Shown piece after piece: positions 17,958 to 26,639 of a DNA stretch of 38,226 nucleotides. Under the pieces are notes generated by a model that saw only the letters and a program-made list of their open reading frames with translations, ran no database searches and was not told the origin of the DNA. Numbering within the stretch: position 1 is the stretch's first letter; each line of letters starts with the position of its first letter. Made by a program: the position numbers and the translations under genes. The stretch comes from Planctomycetaceae bacterium (GTDB taxonomy: Bacteria; Planctomycetota; Planctomycetia; Pirellulales; Pirellulaceae), in assembly GCA_020638975.1 (NCBI GenBank), contig JACKHN010000049.1:1-38226 (forward strand). The letters run 5' to 3'.

Positions 17958-18986
17958 TTAGAGCAACTGCTTCGAGGTAGCTGGAATCTCTTTCAGCAAG
18001 CGGGCGATCAGGTCGTCAACGCTAACACCTTCTGCTTCCGCATTGAACGTCGGCACGATGCGGTGTCGCAGGACCGGGTAGGCCAAGGCGACAATGTCGT
18101 CGCGCGTGACGTGGTAGCGACCGTGGATGATCGCTCGTGCCTTGGCGGCCAGCACGATCTGCTGACACGCTCGCGGGCCGGGTCCCCAGTCGATCATGTC
18201 GCGAACCCAAGGTGCGGTCCCCTCTTCATTCGGACGAGCCGAACGTACGAGATCCAAGACGAAGTGTTTGACGTGCTCGGGAAGCGGGACTAAGCGAACC
18301 GTTGCTTGGCACTCGATGATCTCTTGGCCAGTAACGACGGGAGTGATCTCGGCGGAGAGCGTTGATGTCGTGCGGTCGATGATTTCGCTTTCCTGATCGC
18401 GACTGGGGTAGTCGACGATCACGTTGAACAGAAACCGATCTCGCTGAGCTTCGGGTAACGGGTAAGTACCTTCCTGCTCAATCGGATTTTGCGTCGCCAG
18501 TACAAAGAACGGTTCTTCCAGCCGATACGTTGTCCCGCCGACAGTGACTTCGTGTTCTTGCATGGCTTCCAACAACGCGGCTTGCGTCTTCGGAGGCGTC
18601 CGGTTGATCTCGTCCGCGAGCAGCATCTGTGTGAAGATCGGTCCCTTCTCGAAGATCAGGTCGCGGTGCCCTGTGTCGCGGTTCTCCTGAATGATGTCGG
18701 TGCCTGTGATGTCGGCAGGCATCAGATCGGGCGTGAATTGAATGCGCTGAAACGAAAGGTTCATCGACTGGGCGAGCGACCGCACCATCAGCGTCTTGGC
18801 GAGTCCTGGCACACCTTCCAGCAAGCAATGTCCGCGAGCCAGAATTGCGATGACGAGTTGTTCGACGACATCGTCTTGGCCGACGACGATCTTACTGACT
18901 TGTTCACGAATCTTGCGGCAGGCTTCAACGAGTCGTTCTGCGCGCTGTTGGTCGTCTTGGGATCCAGACCCGAACACGTCGGCCAT
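17958..18986 (-). CDS. MoxR family AAA+ ATPase
   Basis: 342 residues with the MoxR hallmarks: Walker A GVPGLAKT at 58-65, Walker B LLADE at 122-126 followed by INRTPPKTQAALLEAMQE, and sensor 1 in FFVLATQNPIEQEGTYPLPEAQRDRF. The length is normal for the family. The start ATG ending at 18986 has AAAAGG about eight bases upstream. It is the first gene of the cluster on the minus strand, so its promoter should lie between 18987 and 19286. MoxR proteins act as chaperone-like ATPases for partners carrying VWA domains, and three such partners follow. Confidence 0.93.
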   Translation of the reverse strand: MADVFGSGSQDDQQRAERLVEACRKIREQVSKIVVGQDDVVEQLVIAILARGHCLLEGVPGLAKTLMVRSLAQSMNLSFQRIQFTPDLMPADITGTDIIQENRDTGHRDLIFEKGPIFTQMLLADEINRTPPKTQAALLEAMQEHEVTVGGTTYRLEEPFFVLATQNPIEQEGTYPLPEAQRDRFLFNVIVDYPSRDQESEIIDRTTSTLSAEITPVVTGQEIIECQATVRLVPLPEHVKHFVLDLVRSARPNEEGTAPWVRDMIDWGPGPRACQQIVLAAKARAIIHGRYHVTRDDIVALAYPVLRHRIVPTFNAEAEGVSVDDLIARLLKEIPATSKQLL

Positions 18987-19286
18987 GAAGAAACCTTTTG
19001 GGGCTTGAGGCGGGAGGAAACGGGGATTCTGGCTGGCCAGTTGGACTAGCGGTGAGAAACAAAAGAGTAGCAGCGAGGGCTGCGGAAGTCCAGTATCGCG
19101 TGGGTTGGTTGGTCCATGCTGCGGTTGGGTTTGCGGCTAAATTGGACGGTCGCTGCGTGCATCTGTTGGCCCGGCAAGTAGGCGAGTTAGATCACACTTC
19201 GGCCTAAGTTCCTCCTCGAACAAATCGTGTTCGGGGTGATGTTCGTCAGGCGGGAACCTGACCTACTGACGGTCTCTACGTCGATG
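18987..19286. other. Intergenic region upstream of moxR
   Basis: Three hundred bases between the stop of the DUF1559 gene and the moxR start, with no credible ORF. It holds one single REP-type hairpin (19245-19266). I could not pick a convincing promoter by eye. Confidence 0.6.
19245..19266 (-). repeat. Single REP-type hairpin
   Basis: On the minus strand: GTAG followed by GTCAGG-TTCCCG-CCTGAC, a 6-bp stem. It has the same GTAG-plus-hairpin layout as the other elements in the window and lies just after the DUF1559 stop codon. Confidence 0.65.
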
Positions 19287-20213
19287 CTAAGGTTCCCCTA
19301 CAACTTCGTGTTCCGCCGAGGAAACGATTGCTCGCAGCGTGCGGTAATGGATAGTGTCCGCAAGGAATTGCACGTGGCCATCACAAAAGACCGCGTGGCA
19401 GCCGCCCGGGTGGAAACTAAACAGCTCGTCGTTTGGGCCGCAGTTCATGTCGATCCATCTGCAATTCGGCGGACCTCCCATCGGAGTGCGGTGGAAATTC
19501 GGTGTAAAAGAGACTCCAAAGGCGTTATCGGGCTCGGCCCACCGCCAGTGCGAGCGTTTGGCCCCTGGAACGACTGGATCATCGTACAACGACTTCATGC
19601 CATCGTGACGGCCAACGTCCTCACCGACTGCGATCGTCGAACTTGTGCCGTCTGTGATTTGAGATAATGACGCACCTTCCCATCTTAGGCCGCCATGAAC
19701 CATAAAGGCGGAATTCGGCAGCCCCGTACTGGGATCGATATTGGTGTGGATCGTAGGACCGTAATCGATTGCTCCGTAGCCCTGTGAATCTGCGTTGCCA
19801 CTGCGGAGGCTTGCTGAGGGACAGATGTAGATCGGCAGTACCTGTTTTGTAATTCCAATGTTTGCAGTCGTCTGGTTGTAGTACGACCCAAAGTCGTACT
19901 GGTCGCTGATGCTCGCTTGCTCAACATACGGCAGGATGTGAGTAAAAAATGAATGACGGTCAAAGTTTTGCCCCAGCGGCCCACTGCCAAGTCCCTGACC
20001 TGAAGAGGGAAGGCGACGATGTGTGACCTCGTAGTTGAGCATGGCAAGCCCGATCTGCTTGAGATTATTCGCGCATTGCGAACGGCGCGCGGCTTCACGG
20101 GCTTGCTGAACGGCAGGCAACAGTAGACCAACTAAAATGCCGATGATGGCGATTACGACCAGAATTTCAACAAGTGTGAATCCATTTCGACAAATGGAGC
20201 GATACATACCCAT
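19287..20213 (-). CDS. DUF1559 protein with type IV prepilin-like N-terminus
   Basis: About 308 residues. It starts with a prepilin cleavage and methylation motif (RNG|FTLVEILVVIAIIGILVGLLLPAVQQAREAARR) followed by the DUF1559 body, ending near HAVFCDGHVQFL, the usual C-terminal signature. The family is very numerous in planctomycete genomes and is thought to be exported and processed like pseudopilins; a specific function is not known. A GTG at 20216 and ATGs at 20213 and 20207 are all possible starts, and I prefer 20213. A TATAAT hexamer lies about 115 bases upstream. Confidence 0.9.
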   Translation of the reverse strand: MGMYRSICRNGFTLVEILVVIAIIGILVGLLLPAVQQAREAARRSQCANNLKQIGLAMLNYEVTHRRLPSSGQGLGSGPLGQNFDRHSFFTHILPYVEQASISDQYDFGSYYNQTTANIGITKQVLPIYICPSASLRSGNADSQGYGAIDYGPTIHTNIDPSTGLPNSAFMVHGGLRWEGASLSQITDGTSSTIAVGEDVGRHDGMKSLYDDPVVPGAKRSHWRWAEPDNAFGVSFTPNFHRTPMGGPPNCRWIDMNCGPNDELFSFHPGGCHAVFCDGHVQFLADTIHYRTLRAIVSSAEHEVVGEP

Positions 20214-20328
20214 CACTCTACTTGATTGTTGTATTGGAATTGAGGAAGCATCTATCCCAGTAGGGAGGAAATGCGGATTGGCTCGCAGACTTTCAACCTC
20301 TTCTGAGGCTTGGGAAACCTAGTTGTCA

Positions 20329-20334
20329 ATTATA
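20329..20334 (-). promoter_or_regulatory. Possible -10 element (TATAAT) for the DUF1559 gene
   Basis: An exact TATAAT on the minus strand about 115 bases upstream of the DUF1559 start. No -35 hexamer sits at the ideal 16-18 base spacing (TTGAAT is 13 bases away), so this is a weak call. Confidence 0.25.
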
Positions 20335-20366
20335 CTCCGACTGCGGTATTCAAGTTCCAATCTCCT

Positions 20367-20404
20367 GCTCACTCCGGCAGTGGCTGGTCTTTTGTTTCTG
20401 GAAG
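20367..20404 (-). pseudogene. Relic of the 3' end of a second MFS gene
   Basis: Read on the minus strand, this encodes LPETKDQPLPE followed by TGA, the same peptide and stop as the end of the intact MFS gene (20501-20538). The two 38-base stretches differ at four positions, and all four are synonymous third-codon changes. Homology stops upstream of the first Leu codon, where REP remnants begin. Synonymous-only change means the copy diverged while it was still coding, so a tandem paralogue was probably lost here, leaving its last codons. Confidence 0.65.
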
Positions 20405-20408
20405 TGAC

Positions 20409-20471
20409 GTAGGGTCCGCTGTGCGATCAACGCGCAGCACGGTCTACATCCTACATCCGCGACCGTGCTAC
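20409..20471. repeat. Degenerate REP pair
   Basis: Begins GTAGGGTCCGCTGTGCG, identical over 17 bases to the REP at 36048, and contains three CTAC tetranucleotides (20444, 20451, 20468) in the opposite sense. The second arm is eroded. It sits between the MFS stop and the relic MFS tail. Confidence 0.55.
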
Positions 20472-20502
20472 ATCCTGCCCCAAGTTTAGACACCCCGCTC
20501 GC

Positions 20503-22002
20503 TCACTCGGGGAGCGGCTGGTCTTTTGTTTCCGGAAGGAATGGCAACACGATCAAGCCGAGACCGAAAATGCTGCACATCGTGATGCCTGCGAGGCGAG
20601 TCGAATCCGCACCGCTGCTGCCATAGAGGCCGGCGAAGAACGCGATCAATTGGGCCTGGACCAGAGGCCCGCTCGCCGCCACAAAGCGACCGACGTTGTA
20701 ACAGAAGCTGGTGCCCGTCGATCGTAGGTACGTGGGGAACAACTCAGGAAAATACATCGCGTAGCCAGCAAACAGCGACAACTGACAGAAACCCATTACG
20801 GGTACCATCCACATCTGGCTGATGTCCTTCAGGAACCAGAAGACCGAAACGGTGCTGACGAACGCTGCGACCAAGGCGATCGCGAACGTTGGTTTGCGAC
20901 CGATCCGCTGCGAGATGATGCCGAAACCGAACATTCCGCAGGCCGCTCCGATGTTGATTAGGATCGACGTCAGGCTGGCCCATCGCGACAGTCGCCCGTT
21001 GATCACCGGTTCGATACCGGCCTTGATCTCAGCGAGGTCCGGCGCGAGATCCTGTCGTTCACTCATCGGCATCAGCTCGTACTGCTTGATCTGTTCGAGT
21101 TGACCGGCCAACTGGCTGTTGCCTGCCGTTTGAGCGTGCGCCAATTGCTCGTCGAATACGCCGGTCGCGACACCTTGGCGTTGTACTTCACGAATGAGAT
21201 CGGGTGTAAAGAAGCCGACGCCCCACAGCCCAATCACTCCCGAGCAAGCGAGGACGAGACCGAGTAGTGCGTGCTTGCGCCAGCGGGGATCTTCGAATAA
21301 CCTTGCGTATGAACCGAGCCGCTTTGTAACTGCTCCGTCATGCGAAGCTTGCTGCCACTTCTCAGGCTCTTTGAGCCAGAATCGAATCACGACGGCGAGC
21401 AATGCCGGCACGGCACCGACGACGAACATAATCCGCCACGGGCTGCTCACAAGGCCCTCTTCTTCTGCGACGCCAAGTCCGAGATTGATCAACGCGGCGG
21501 CGATATTACCGACGGCAGACAGAGCTTGGAGCAGCGCCAACGTGTATGGTCTCGCTTTGTCAGGCATGACCTCTGCGACCAGCGCGACGCCAACCGCGAA
21601 CTCGCCCCCGACTCCCAAGCCCGTCAAAAAACGATAGAACGAAAAATCCCATACTCCGCGCGACAAGGCACTCAGGCCCGTGAAGAGCGAATACATCAGA
21701 ATCGTGATCAACATCGTCTTGGCGCGACCGATACGATCGCCCAACATTCCAAAGAACAAGCCGCCCGTCGCCCATCCCATCAAAAAGATCGACGTCGAGT
21801 AGTTGCCCCACTTCTTGATCTCCAAGGCCGTCAACTCTGGCGTGGCTTGCTCGACCACCAATTCCTTCATGGCGGCTGGGCGAGCGAGAATGAAGAGTTG
21901 CTGGTCAAGACAGTCAAACATCCAACCCAGTGCCGCTACCAAAAGCACAAACCAGTGATAACGCGTTAATTCACGATACCAAGGCCGTCGTTGTTCGATC
22001 AT
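20503..22002 (-). CDS. MFS transporter
   Basis: 499 residues with 12 predicted membrane segments. The MFS loop motif appears as GMLGDRIGRAK between TM2 and TM3. The GLGVGGEFAVGVALVAEVMPDKAR stretch and the RIGRKPTF repeat in the second half are typical of the sugar/aromatic-acid type branch. An extra hydrophilic stretch of about 75 residues (from LIREVQRQG to NGRLSRWAS) lies between TM7 and TM8 and should face outside. The protein ends in LPETKDQPLPE, a common MFS tail. The substrate cannot be named. The gene is followed by REP remnants and a relic of a similar gene end. Confidence 0.88.
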   Translation of the reverse strand: MIEQRRPWYRELTRYHWFVLLVAALGWMFDCLDQQLFILARPAAMKELVVEQATPELTALEIKKWGNYSTSIFLMGWATGGLFFGMLGDRIGRAKTMLITILMYSLFTGLSALSRGVWDFSFYRFLTGLGVGGEFAVGVALVAEVMPDKARPYTLALLQALSAVGNIAAALINLGLGVAEEEGLVSSPWRIMFVVGAVPALLAVVIRFWLKEPEKWQQASHDGAVTKRLGSYARLFEDPRWRKHALLGLVLACSGVIGLWGVGFFTPDLIREVQRQGVATGVFDEQLAHAQTAGNSQLAGQLEQIKQYELMPMSERQDLAPDLAEIKAGIEPVINGRLSRWASLTSILINIGAACGMFGFGIISQRIGRKPTFAIALVAAFVSTVSVFWFLKDISQMWMVPVMGFCQLSLFAGYAMYFPELFPTYLRSTGTSFCYNVGRFVAASGPLVQAQLIAFFAGLYGSSGADSTRLAGITMCSIFGLGLIVLPFLPETKDQPLPE

Positions 22003-22128
22003 TGTTACTCTCGATGTTGTTTCGTGGGAGGAGAGGCAAGGGCCAACCGAGTCGTGATTCTACGATTCGTCGGTGCGGCGCGAACACTGGGTGTCTGAGC
22101 AATTCCGTCCGTGAGAAGCCAAGGCAGG

Positions 22129-23229
22129 TCATGCCTTTGCGGTTGACGCGTCGTGCCGAAAGTTGCGCCACACGGTTACCCCCAGCGTGATCGCTGTCAG
22201 CGGTAGGACGAACGCGAGCATCACGTCGCGCAGAGTATGGCTCAATTCGTTGCTTGTCGCGTTCAACACCATGTAGGTCGTGTACGCTAGGTAGTAGAAA
22301 AAGAACAGCCCGCCCTCCCATCGCGAAATGAGATGCCCTGTCAAGAAAATCGGCAGGCAAGCGGCGGCCACGGTAATCATTACTGGGATGTCTAGTTTGA
22401 GTGCCGTCGAACTGACGGCGATTCCTGCCGGTGCGACGAGGCTCGACAAACCGAGTACACACAGGATGTTGAAGATGTTGCTGCCGACGACGTTGCCGAC
22501 CGCGATGTCACGCTCGCCTCGCATCGCGGCGACCAGCGACGTGACGACTTCGGGCAAGGAAGTTCCGGCAGCAACGATCGTTAAGCCGATCACGAGTTCA
22601 CTTACACCGAAACTTTCCGCCACGGCGACCGAACCCTCGATCAGCAATCGTGATCCGCCACCAAGCAAGATCAGACCGGCGACGATCAAAAGCAAGTACG
22701 AGACTCGAATTCGTGTACCGTCACCCGCTTCGGGCCACTCTTGTGCGAACTCATCCTGCACGACGCGGCTTTCCTTGCGGCTTTGCCGAATGCACCACCA
22801 AGTGTAAATGACGGCTCCCGTGAACAAGACGGCTCCTTCAGGCCGGTTGATGGTGCCATCGAAACTGAAGGCGAGAAACAGCAGAGACGCCGCGATCATC
22901 ACCGGCACGTCCCAGCGAATCAGCTGGCTGGAGACGACGAGGGGCACGATGAGCGCGGAGAGTCCAAGTATGAACAACACATTAAAGATGTTGCTGCCAA
23001 CCACGTTCCCGATCGCCAAGTCGGCACTGCCGGCGAAGGCGGCTTGCACGGATACGGCCAACTCCGGCGCGCTCGTTCCAAAGGCCACGACCGTCAACCC
23101 AATCACCAAGGGCGAAATGCGCGCAGCCGCGGCTAAACGAGACGCTCCACGTACAAGCAACTCGCCGCCGCCGACCAACACCACTAAGCCAAGACAGATC
23201 TTCAGCCAGGCCCATAACAAGTCATCCAT
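22129..23229 (-). CDS. Calcium/sodium antiporter (CaCA family)
   Basis: 366 residues, about ten membrane segments in two inverted halves. Each half carries the alpha-repeat signature: GTSAPELAVSVQAAF...GNVVGSNIFNVL near the N-terminus and GTSLPEVVTSLVAAM...GNVVGSNIFNIL in the second half. These acidic residues bind the cations in Na+/Ca2+ exchangers, so the family assignment is firm. The direction and the exact ions are inferred. The start ATG ending at 23229 is 37 bases after the tatA-like stop, so the two are probably co-transcribed. Confidence 0.92.
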   Translation of the reverse strand: MDDLLWAWLKICLGLVVLVGGGELLVRGASRLAAAARISPLVIGLTVVAFGTSAPELAVSVQAAFAGSADLAIGNVVGSNIFNVLFILGLSALIVPLVVSSQLIRWDVPVMIAASLLFLAFSFDGTINRPEGAVLFTGAVIYTWWCIRQSRKESRVVQDEFAQEWPEAGDGTRIRVSYLLLIVAGLILLGGGSRLLIEGSVAVAESFGVSELVIGLTIVAAGTSLPEVVTSLVAAMRGERDIAVGNVVGSNIFNILCVLGLSSLVAPAGIAVSSTALKLDIPVMITVAAACLPIFLTGHLISRWEGGLFFFYYLAYTTYMVLNATSNELSHTLRDVMLAFVLPLTAITLGVTVWRNFRHDASTAKA

Positions 23230-23266
23230 CCAATTACCTTATCAAGACTTCGTGACCCACTTAGCA

Positions 23267-23413
23267 TTACGCCTCGTCGGTCGAATGCAATCCGTGGCGA
23301 AACTCGTTGACGCTTTGGCCTAAGCTGCGCATCACCTTGGGGAGGCGATTGCCAAACAGGATTAGTGCCACGAACGCAACGACCAACAGTTCTGTGTGTC
23401 CAACGCCAAACAT
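23267..23413 (-). CDS. tatA: TatA-like twin-arginine translocase protein, 48 aa
   Basis: A short gene encoding 48 residues, starting MFGVGHTELLVVAFVALILF and followed by GNRLPKVMRSLGQSVNEFRHGL. This is the TatA/E plan: a short periplasmic N-terminus, one membrane helix, an FGxxRLP hinge and an amphipathic helix. It ends directly after the amphipathic helix, so the long polar tail of many TatA proteins is missing. GAGGAG lies seven bases before the ATG. It follows a terminator and precedes the antiporter gene by 37 bases. TatA forms the membrane pore or disruption site for folded proteins with twin-arginine signals, such as the DUF1501 protein in this window. No tatC is seen nearby. Confidence 0.85.
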   Translation of the reverse strand: MFGVGHTELLVVAFVALILFGNRLPKVMRSLGQSVNEFRHGLHSTDEA

Positions 23414-23440
23414 GAGATAGCTCCTCGATTCGTTGTCAGG

Positions 23441-23476
23441 GAAAAGCGGTCGGCGAGTGGATTATCGCCGACCGCT
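23441..23476 (-). terminator. Intrinsic terminator after the 57-aa gene
   Basis: A perfect 12-bp stem (23445-23456 with 23465-23476, AGCGGTCGGCGA) and an 8-base loop. On the minus strand it is followed by TTTTCCC. It begins five bases after the stop of the 57-aa gene and separates the RND group from tatA. The T run is short, so termination may be partial. Confidence 0.7.
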
Positions 23477-23481
23477 GAAAG

Positions 23482-23655
23482 TTACAGGCTGAGACCGCGG
23501 GACAAAATGGTTGCTTGATGTCGAAAGTGCTCTGCATGCCGATAAAGCCGCGACTTTGCAGGTTTGCTTTTTCGGGCGCGAGCCAAGCGGATGTACTTGT
23601 CGGCCAGAAATAGTTTCACTTTGACTCGGTTCTCAAGTTCTGAATGGTGGGGCAT
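23482..23655 (-). CDS. Small basic protein, 57 aa, function unknown
   Basis: Encodes 57 residues rich in Lys, Arg and His (MPHHSELENRVKVKLFLADK, then YIRLARARKSKPAKSRLYRH, and a QATILSRGLSL end), probably two amphipathic helices without a membrane segment. AGGAGAG lies five bases upstream of the ATG, and its first bases are the TAG stop of the RND gene, so the two are coupled. A strong terminator follows at once. The start at 23655 is preferred over a longer frame that runs into the RND gene. I do not recognise the family; the good ribosome site and the terminator support a real gene. Confidence 0.6.
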   Translation of the reverse strand: MPHHSELENRVKVKLFLADKYIRLARARKSKPAKSRLYRHAEHFRHQATILSRGLSL

Positions 23656-23665
23656 CGGTTCTCTC

Positions 23666-26560
23666 CTATTGAGGAATTTGTAGACCAGGTTTGGAAACGC
23701 GTATCTTTGTCGGGCGTAGAATGACGCCCGGTAACTTGGGGCCCTCGGACTTTGGCAGAACGGGCTTGAACGCCCAGCCCAAAGGTCCGGCCAAAATCGC
23801 TGGCAGCATGATGAGTTCGGCGACAACACCTGCCAGCAAAATCGTCAGCATGAGATAGCCAAACTGCTGGGTTGGCGTGAACGTGCTGAACGCGAACACG
23901 GACAATCCCAAGCCGCTGATCAATGCCGCCTGCAACGTGGGGGTCGCACAGCGTTGGTAAGCGCCAAGAATTGCCTGGTGCCGATCTCCAGTGCGGTTCA
24001 GATCTTCGCGGAACCAAGTCAAATAGTGAATCGTGTCGTCCACGGCAACTCCTAATGCGATACTGGCCGACATCATTGATCCGATGTCGACGGAGTAGCC
24101 AAGCCAGCCCATGCCGCCGAAGATCACCAGCACAGGCAAGACGTTGGGCAACATCGCCACGATACCTGCCGCAACTCCACGCGACACGAACATCAGCAAC
24201 GGCAGGATCGTCACGAACGACCAGAACGTGCTTTGGATCAGACTGTCCAAGAGCGCGCGTTGAGCCTTATAGACGATGGGTACAACGCCGGTGTAAACGG
24301 TTGAAATCGAAGTGTCTTCGGCCAACGGCATCACGTGGACGCTCGCGCTGGTGATGAGCGCATCGCTTGGCTCTTGCAGGCAAACGAGCGTCGGTAACAC
24401 GTCTTGAATCATCTGCGCGTCCGGAGAGGATATGGGCCCGGAAAGCACAAAACCGTCGAACCCTCGGAGCTGATCAAGCTGAGTCAGCGTGACTTCGGTA
24501 ACGTCTTGGTCTCGTTCGACGAGACGCACCCGGTCGCGTTGCAGCAATCCTCGCAGCGTCGATGCCAACGCTATGTGCTGCTCGTGCGATGGATCTTGAT
24601 CTGGCGAAACGCTTGCCTGGTTCCACCACAGAACGGTTGCGCCCGCATAACGCTTGTCGTCACGAGCGGCCACGATATTGGCGAGGATCTTTCGCCGTAG
24701 TCGAAAGGCTTCCAACAGAGGTTCGACATCTTCACGAAGCGTGTCCGAAAACTGACCGTAGTCCACGTCTTGGAACGCCGCCACGCGGATACTGACTCGC
24801 CACAGCTCGGCCTGATCCACGGGATCGATTCGCAAATAGCCGCTGCTAATCAACTCGTCGTAACTTGCTTCGATCTTCGATTCGGTGACACTTCTCCGGA
24901 TGACCGACGAAGTCCCCTGTCGCTGCACCGGGAGCGGCGGGATAAAAGTCACCGCCGACATCGACGGGCCGATGATGTCTTGGCCGGCGCCGCCAAACCG
25001 ATGTTCGATCGTCTGTTGCAATACACTGACCAACTCCAAACGTTCGAGCAACGAGAAGTCGACGTCGCGACCACTCGGGTCGGTCGGGTCACGCAACGTG
25101 TCACGCTCGAATCGCAAGACGATTTCCATTGGTACCAGTCGTCCGACGTTTGCCTCCAGCCAGCGGTAGTCGCGGAGGATCCGGGCATCGCGGTCAAACA
25201 ACTTCATCAGATCGATGGAAGTTCGCACGCGTGTTAATCCAAAGCCGATAACCGAAATGATGACGACGCAACTAACGGAGACCCCCAAGTGATGCTTAAT
25301 GATCCAACTGGCGAACCGACCCCAGAAGCGTGTCATGGAGGAGACGCTTGAACCGCTGACGGAGTGCTTTCGGTGTCGAGGAAGTACCGGCCAAATCTGC
25401 AACGCCGCTGGCAAATAAAGAAACAGCGTCACCAACATCAGCATCACGCCAATCGCGGAATACACGCCGAACTTTCGAATGGGCACCAACTCGCTGGAAT
25501 AGAGCGACAGGAGTCCCAGGGCCGTCGTGATCGAACACAGCAACGCAGGTTTCCACCCGTGAGCAATGGCTCGGTCGGTCGCACCTGGCAAGCCGCCCTC
25601 CTCCACCGCATCATGGTAGTAATTGATCAGGTGGACGGCCCCCGAGATCGCCAGGACATAGACGAGTGCCGGCATCGACAACACCACGGCATCGGTCTTC
25701 TCGCCGGTAAACCAAATGCTCGCCAAGGCCGCCGCCGCGCTTAAAATGCCGCATCCAAATACGATCGCGGTCAACTTAAAGCTGCGTAGCGAGAAGTAGG
25801 CGAGCCCAAGTCCTAAGAGTCCCGAGAGCCCAGCCAATCGGATCAGTGTTCGCTCCCCTTCCTCGTCGATCGCTACGTTATCAACCGGCGGGCCACCCAA
25901 ACGAACCGTCTCGATATCGACTCCACATTGTTGCAAAGCATCGAACAAAACACCTTGCGGCTTTCGTCCGATCAGCCGCGTATTTCCGCGAGCGATTGCG
26001 CCCTTGAAATCCGAGATGGCTTCATCGCTTAACGTGACGATCAAGCAAGTTTGTTTGCCATCGGGACCGATCAGCGAGCCAGTCAGTCTCGCTACCGCCT
26101 GGTCGTAAGGCACGCCGTTAGGTTCCGCCGTCAACTGATCCAATAACCGGCGAGCTGTCATCACCGATTTGAAATAGCGACTGTATTTGCCAGCATCTTG
26201 GGTGGTCGACTCGGTCGCCGCATCGCTCGGTGTCGTCGCCGTTTCCGCAGGAACTAGCAGGGACGCAAGTTGCTCGATCCTTGGGTCGTCGGTGGCACCT
26301 TCGTGTTGACGGCGATCCCCCAGCAGGCATCCCTCCCAGCTGACCAGCACAAACTGGTCTCCGACGAAGCGCTCGCGGAACCAGCCGAGTTCGCCGGTCT
26401 CTTTGAACCCCGCCGGTAACCAGTCCTCGACCTTATTGCTATTGCTGCCCACTGCCTTGGCGGCACCAAAGAACACCACTGGCGTTGCTAAGGCGATGCC
26501 GAGCAGGATCAGCCAGGCAAAGCGTTGGTAGAAGTACCGCTTTTGTTGTGTTTTCGTCAT
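23666..26560 (-). CDS. MMPL/RND superfamily transporter
   Basis: 964 residues with the RND layout. There is a first membrane helix at about 10-35, a large extracytoplasmic domain, a bundle of five helices (about 240-400), a second large domain, and a second bundle near the C-terminus. The second bundle contains the motif GVAVDDTIHYLTWF near residue 840, whose Asp pair is typical of the proton-relay helix of this branch. It resembles the predicted exporters of the RND superfamily (MMPL, HpnN-like) rather than AcrB. Likely cargo is a lipid or hopanoid-like molecule, but that is inference. The ATG ending at 26560 has AGGA about nine bases upstream. It follows the 170-aa gene by 79 bases. Confidence 0.88.
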   Translation of the reverse strand: MTKTQQKRYFYQRFAWLILLGIALATPVVFFGAAKAVGSNSNKVEDWLPAGFKETGELGWFRERFVGDQFVLVSWEGCLLGDRRQHEGATDDPRIEQLASLLVPAETATTPSDAATESTTQDAGKYSRYFKSVMTARRLLDQLTAEPNGVPYDQAVARLTGSLIGPDGKQTCLIVTLSDEAISDFKGAIARGNTRLIGRKPQGVLFDALQQCGVDIETVRLGGPPVDNVAIDEEGERTLIRLAGLSGLLGLGLAYFSLRSFKLTAIVFGCGILSAAAALASIWFTGEKTDAVVLSMPALVYVLAISGAVHLINYYHDAVEEGGLPGATDRAIAHGWKPALLCSITTALGLLSLYSSELVPIRKFGVYSAIGVMLMLVTLFLYLPAALQIWPVLPRHRKHSVSGSSVSSMTRFWGRFASWIIKHHLGVSVSCVVIISVIGFGLTRVRTSIDLMKLFDRDARILRDYRWLEANVGRLVPMEIVLRFERDTLRDPTDPSGRDVDFSLLERLELVSVLQQTIEHRFGGAGQDIIGPSMSAVTFIPPLPVQRQGTSSVIRRSVTESKIEASYDELISSGYLRIDPVDQAELWRVSIRVAAFQDVDYGQFSDTLREDVEPLLEAFRLRRKILANIVAARDDKRYAGATVLWWNQASVSPDQDPSHEQHIALASTLRGLLQRDRVRLVERDQDVTEVTLTQLDQLRGFDGFVLSGPISSPDAQMIQDVLPTLVCLQEPSDALITSASVHVMPLAEDTSISTVYTGVVPIVYKAQRALLDSLIQSTFWSFVTILPLLMFVSRGVAAGIVAMLPNVLPVLVIFGGMGWLGYSVDIGSMMSASIALGVAVDDTIHYLTWFREDLNRTGDRHQAILGAYQRCATPTLQAALISGLGLSVFAFSTFTPTQQFGYLMLTILLAGVVAELIMLPAILAGPLGWAFKPVLPKSEGPKLPGVILRPTKIRVSKPGLQIPQ

Positions 26561-26639
26561 CGACTTGTTCCTGCGCAACGACGTGAGCGCAATCCGCTCA
26601 CGTCGCAACGTGTCGACGAACTGTCGCTTAGTGAGTGCC

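Noticed and set aside
22003..22128. Extra gene between MFS and antiporter
   Set aside because: The 126-base gap has only short shadow frames without ribosome site or motif.
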